NCBI GenBank assembly: GCA_965230065.1
Contig: OZ245942.1
Span: 5,766,001 to 5,830,000, forward strand
DNA: 64,000 bases
Source of the DNA: G965230065 sp965230065
GTDB lineage: Bacteria > Bacteroidota > Bacteroidia > Cytophagales > Cyclobacteriaceae
Direction: 5' to 3'
How positions within the stretch are numbered: position 1 is the stretch's first letter; the number at the start of each line of letters is the position of its first letter. The translations under genes were made by a program, and so were the position numbers. This document shows, in pieces, positions 63,501 through 64,000 of this stretch. The notes under the pieces were generated by a model. The model was given only the letters and a program-made list of their open reading frames with translations, was not told the DNA's origin and ran no database searches.

Positions 63501-64000
63501 GGAATTGGTCCAGGTGCTGTCGTTATGGCCATAAGCCGTATAAAAAACCCTTCCTTTTCCCTGATTGCGTACCCAGGTGTAAGGTTCACGATGACCATCT
63601 TCCACCCGCTCCATCAGCACGGTCATATCTGAATTAATCCTTTGATGCACATAGGTTTCATCCCAGGTTTCAAATTCGGAAACGCCCTGCATTACGGGAT
63701 GTTCCGGTTTCACAATTTCAGCAGCAAAGGTACCCGTACCGTGAGAAGCAAACTGTCCTCCAATGGTTTCAATGTACCAGTCTGAGTTTTTAAAGCATCC
63801 GGTGGCGCAGTGCAGGGGAATCAGTCCTTTTCCATTTTCCACAAAACCTTTCATGGCAGCTTCCTGTGAAGCAGAGAGTGTATCATGGTTGGCGTAGATT
63901 ACCAAACCATCGTATTTCGCAAGGTTTTCAGGGTTTATATCATCAAGGCTTGTTGTGTAGGTAATGTTAATACCCTCTTCAAAGGCTGATATGGCCAGCC
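60570..64000 (-). CDS. Multidomain ThuA-dehydrogenase-HEAT-cupredoxin protein, 5' end outside window
   Basis: At least 1140 residues: the frame stays open from 63905 to the window edge ('FEEGINITYTTSLDDINPEN' upstream of the first Met), so the true start lies beyond. Order: ThuA-type domain (about 1-170, 'LIPLHCATGCFKNSDWYIET'), PQQ-dehydrogenase-like beta-propeller of the PVC type (about 190-600, 'AMAWDEKGRLWIVESVDYPN'), HEAT-like repeats (about 640-820), LamG-like domain (about 830-975) and a blue-copper domain (about 990-1111) with ligands His in 'DGMQHNLLIV', C1090, H1095 and M1099 in 'PFVCTFPGHWRMMNGIM' (positions counted from the Met at 63905). No CxxCH heme motif is present where PVC-type relatives carry one; the cupredoxin probably takes over the electron transfer. 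Likely secreted to the periplasm. Confidence 0.88.
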   Translation of the reverse strand, partial: LAISAFEEGINITYTTSLDDINPENLAKYDGLVIYANHDTLSASQEAAMKGFVENGKGLIPLHCATGCFKNSDWYIETIGGQFASHGTGTFAAEIVKPEHPVMQGVSEFETWDETYVHQRINSDMTVLMERVEDGHREPYTWVRNQGKGRVFYTAYGHNDSTWTNSGFLQLVNNGIFWAIGEQVQSQIDSLQIPDVSIYDSTISKFTERHVVPKMQEALAPEESQKLIQVPVDFEIELFAAEPDITNPIAMAWDEKGRLWIVESVDYPNTFLETDGAANDRIKICEDTDGDGKADKFTVFADSLNIPTSMVFANDGVIVSMAPNFVFMKDTDGDDKADIRQNIISGWGKNDTHAGPSNLQYGFDNKVWGVLGYSGFEGEIEGKSLSFRQGIYRFYPDGSDPAGYRFEYLANSSNNTWGLGFSEDNNVFISTANNTHSAFYSMPAQYMLRTMPELSAQASSETQFDFQVNPIQKIDGHYDVHAMTPNLRQVDVVGGFTAAAGHHLYTARSFPKHYWNRVAFVTEPTVRVVHNAIIEPDGAGFQEKDGWNLMASSDEWFGPVQAQVGPDGAVWVADWYNFIIQHNVFVPRQAPSEMVLPFTEQPHGQGNAFISPLRDVNHGRIYRVVYRDAPVYKPITLSKDDTPGLLDALENDNMFWRMTAQRLLVENKDASAIPGLIEIINNQEVDEIGLNSPAVHALWTLHGLGTLGSNEEALDAAMKALSHPAAGVRKAAVSVLPRNQQSLDAIQKNGLINDPDLNVRMNTLLALAEFPTSNEIGEQIFEASQQTENLKDAWLRKALFAAAVTHTDGFLAASENATVSQKSAFTNQMELALNQEVYELPRRGALPFPVDVSKKEIVVKASIAQWGDREPEGVIMAQGGKNNGYALFIEKGKLNLEVHQNGKTYKAVSSKALPEKFEVMGRLAKDGEITLEVNSEQVAKGKAVSWFEQPLGGAIRMGYDFDNEDKIGSYEGDFRLRANLQKAMLELQSEEALKALAAGKGAGNQQGKQQRSDAVTINVKVVPDMMKYDKESFTVQAGQEVIIEFENTDGMQHNLLIVAQGALETVGLAADAMVRDPKAAQKNYVPDVPEVLHATKLLNPGEIYTLKFTAPDVPGEYPFVCTFPGHWRMMNGIMTVTGAESL

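Noticed and set aside
1..64000. tRNA, rRNA and CRISPR arrays
   Set aside because: No cloverleaf with a T-loop consensus, no rRNA-like sequence and no evenly spaced repeat was seen on either strand; a tRNA scan would be decisive.

Overview
The window is an AT-rich chromosomal segment from a member of the Bacteroidota, most likely Cytophagales. This rests on several things seen together: two OmpA proteins with PD40 propellers, a fragment of a one-piece hybrid two-component regulator with an AraC-type output (HTCS), RpoD-like and ECF sigma factors of Bacteroidota type, a wealth of small DUF/VOC/SRPBCC proteins, and a ThuA / Gfo-Idh-MocA / blue-copper dehydrogenase cluster. No tRNA, rRNA or CRISPR array was seen.

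Layout. 1-1 kb: fossil IS256-family transposase. 1.4-12.4 kb: two OmpA-type envelope proteins (the larger with a start signal one base out of frame), a hybrid histidine kinase with receiver and HPt domains, a divergent RpoD-like sigma factor, an AAA ATPase, a small membrane protein and an SRPBCC protein. 12.6-22.7 kb: a row of small genes (DUF4256, TfoX-like, Vsr, DUF2695, AlkA-DUF763, DUF2200, DUF1801, DUF2461, VOC, DUF5990) ending in a RecB-like/RNase H nuclease; three are broken by one nonsense codon or one-base shift. 22.8-27 kb: a cassette-like block, DUF5131 + TcmP, then an SMC-like AAA ATPase, punctuated by three related stem-forming elements (variable stems, constant TCT/TGT spacers, GCGTTGG flanks). 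This is my strongest candidate for something undescribed. 27.5-38 kb: SRPBCC, two tandem ECF42 sigma/DGPF-YciI pairs, DUF1801, VOC and DUF1059 genes, an exported DUF6265-YciI fusion, a third ECF sigma factor and an intact IS5-family element (36179-37105, TTA target duplication). 38.3-46 kb: Uma2 endonuclease, then an AT-rich island of mostly unknown genes with a HTH protein and an orphan ParA-like protein lacking the P-loop lysine. 46.2-51.4 kb: a graveyard of IstB and IstA remnants, a truncated NCS1 permease, an HTCS regulator that lost its sensor and phospho-acceptor His, and a recombinase fused in frame to the tail of a PL6 polysaccharide lyase. 51.5-54 kb: Nramp-like transporter and PL5-type alginate lyase. 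54.1-64 kb: one long minus-strand catabolic cluster (ThuA-dehydrogenase-azurin giant, ThuA protein, Gfo/Idh/MocA oxidoreductase, sugar epimerase/isomerase, Tm-1-like protein, PEP-hydrolase-like TIM barrel, frameshifted RraA).

How the parts work together. The right-hand cluster reads as oxidation of a sugar or sugar acid at the envelope with electrons passed to a cupredoxin, followed by NAD-linked and isomerase steps and a final aldolase/decarboxylase step. The substrate is not determinable here, although the neighbouring PL5/PL6 genes point to alginate-like uronates. A second theme is decay: at least seven genes carry one in-frame stop that replaces different amino acids, and three more look one base out of frame. 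This suggests either recent relaxed selection or base-level sequence error; the two can be separated by read data.
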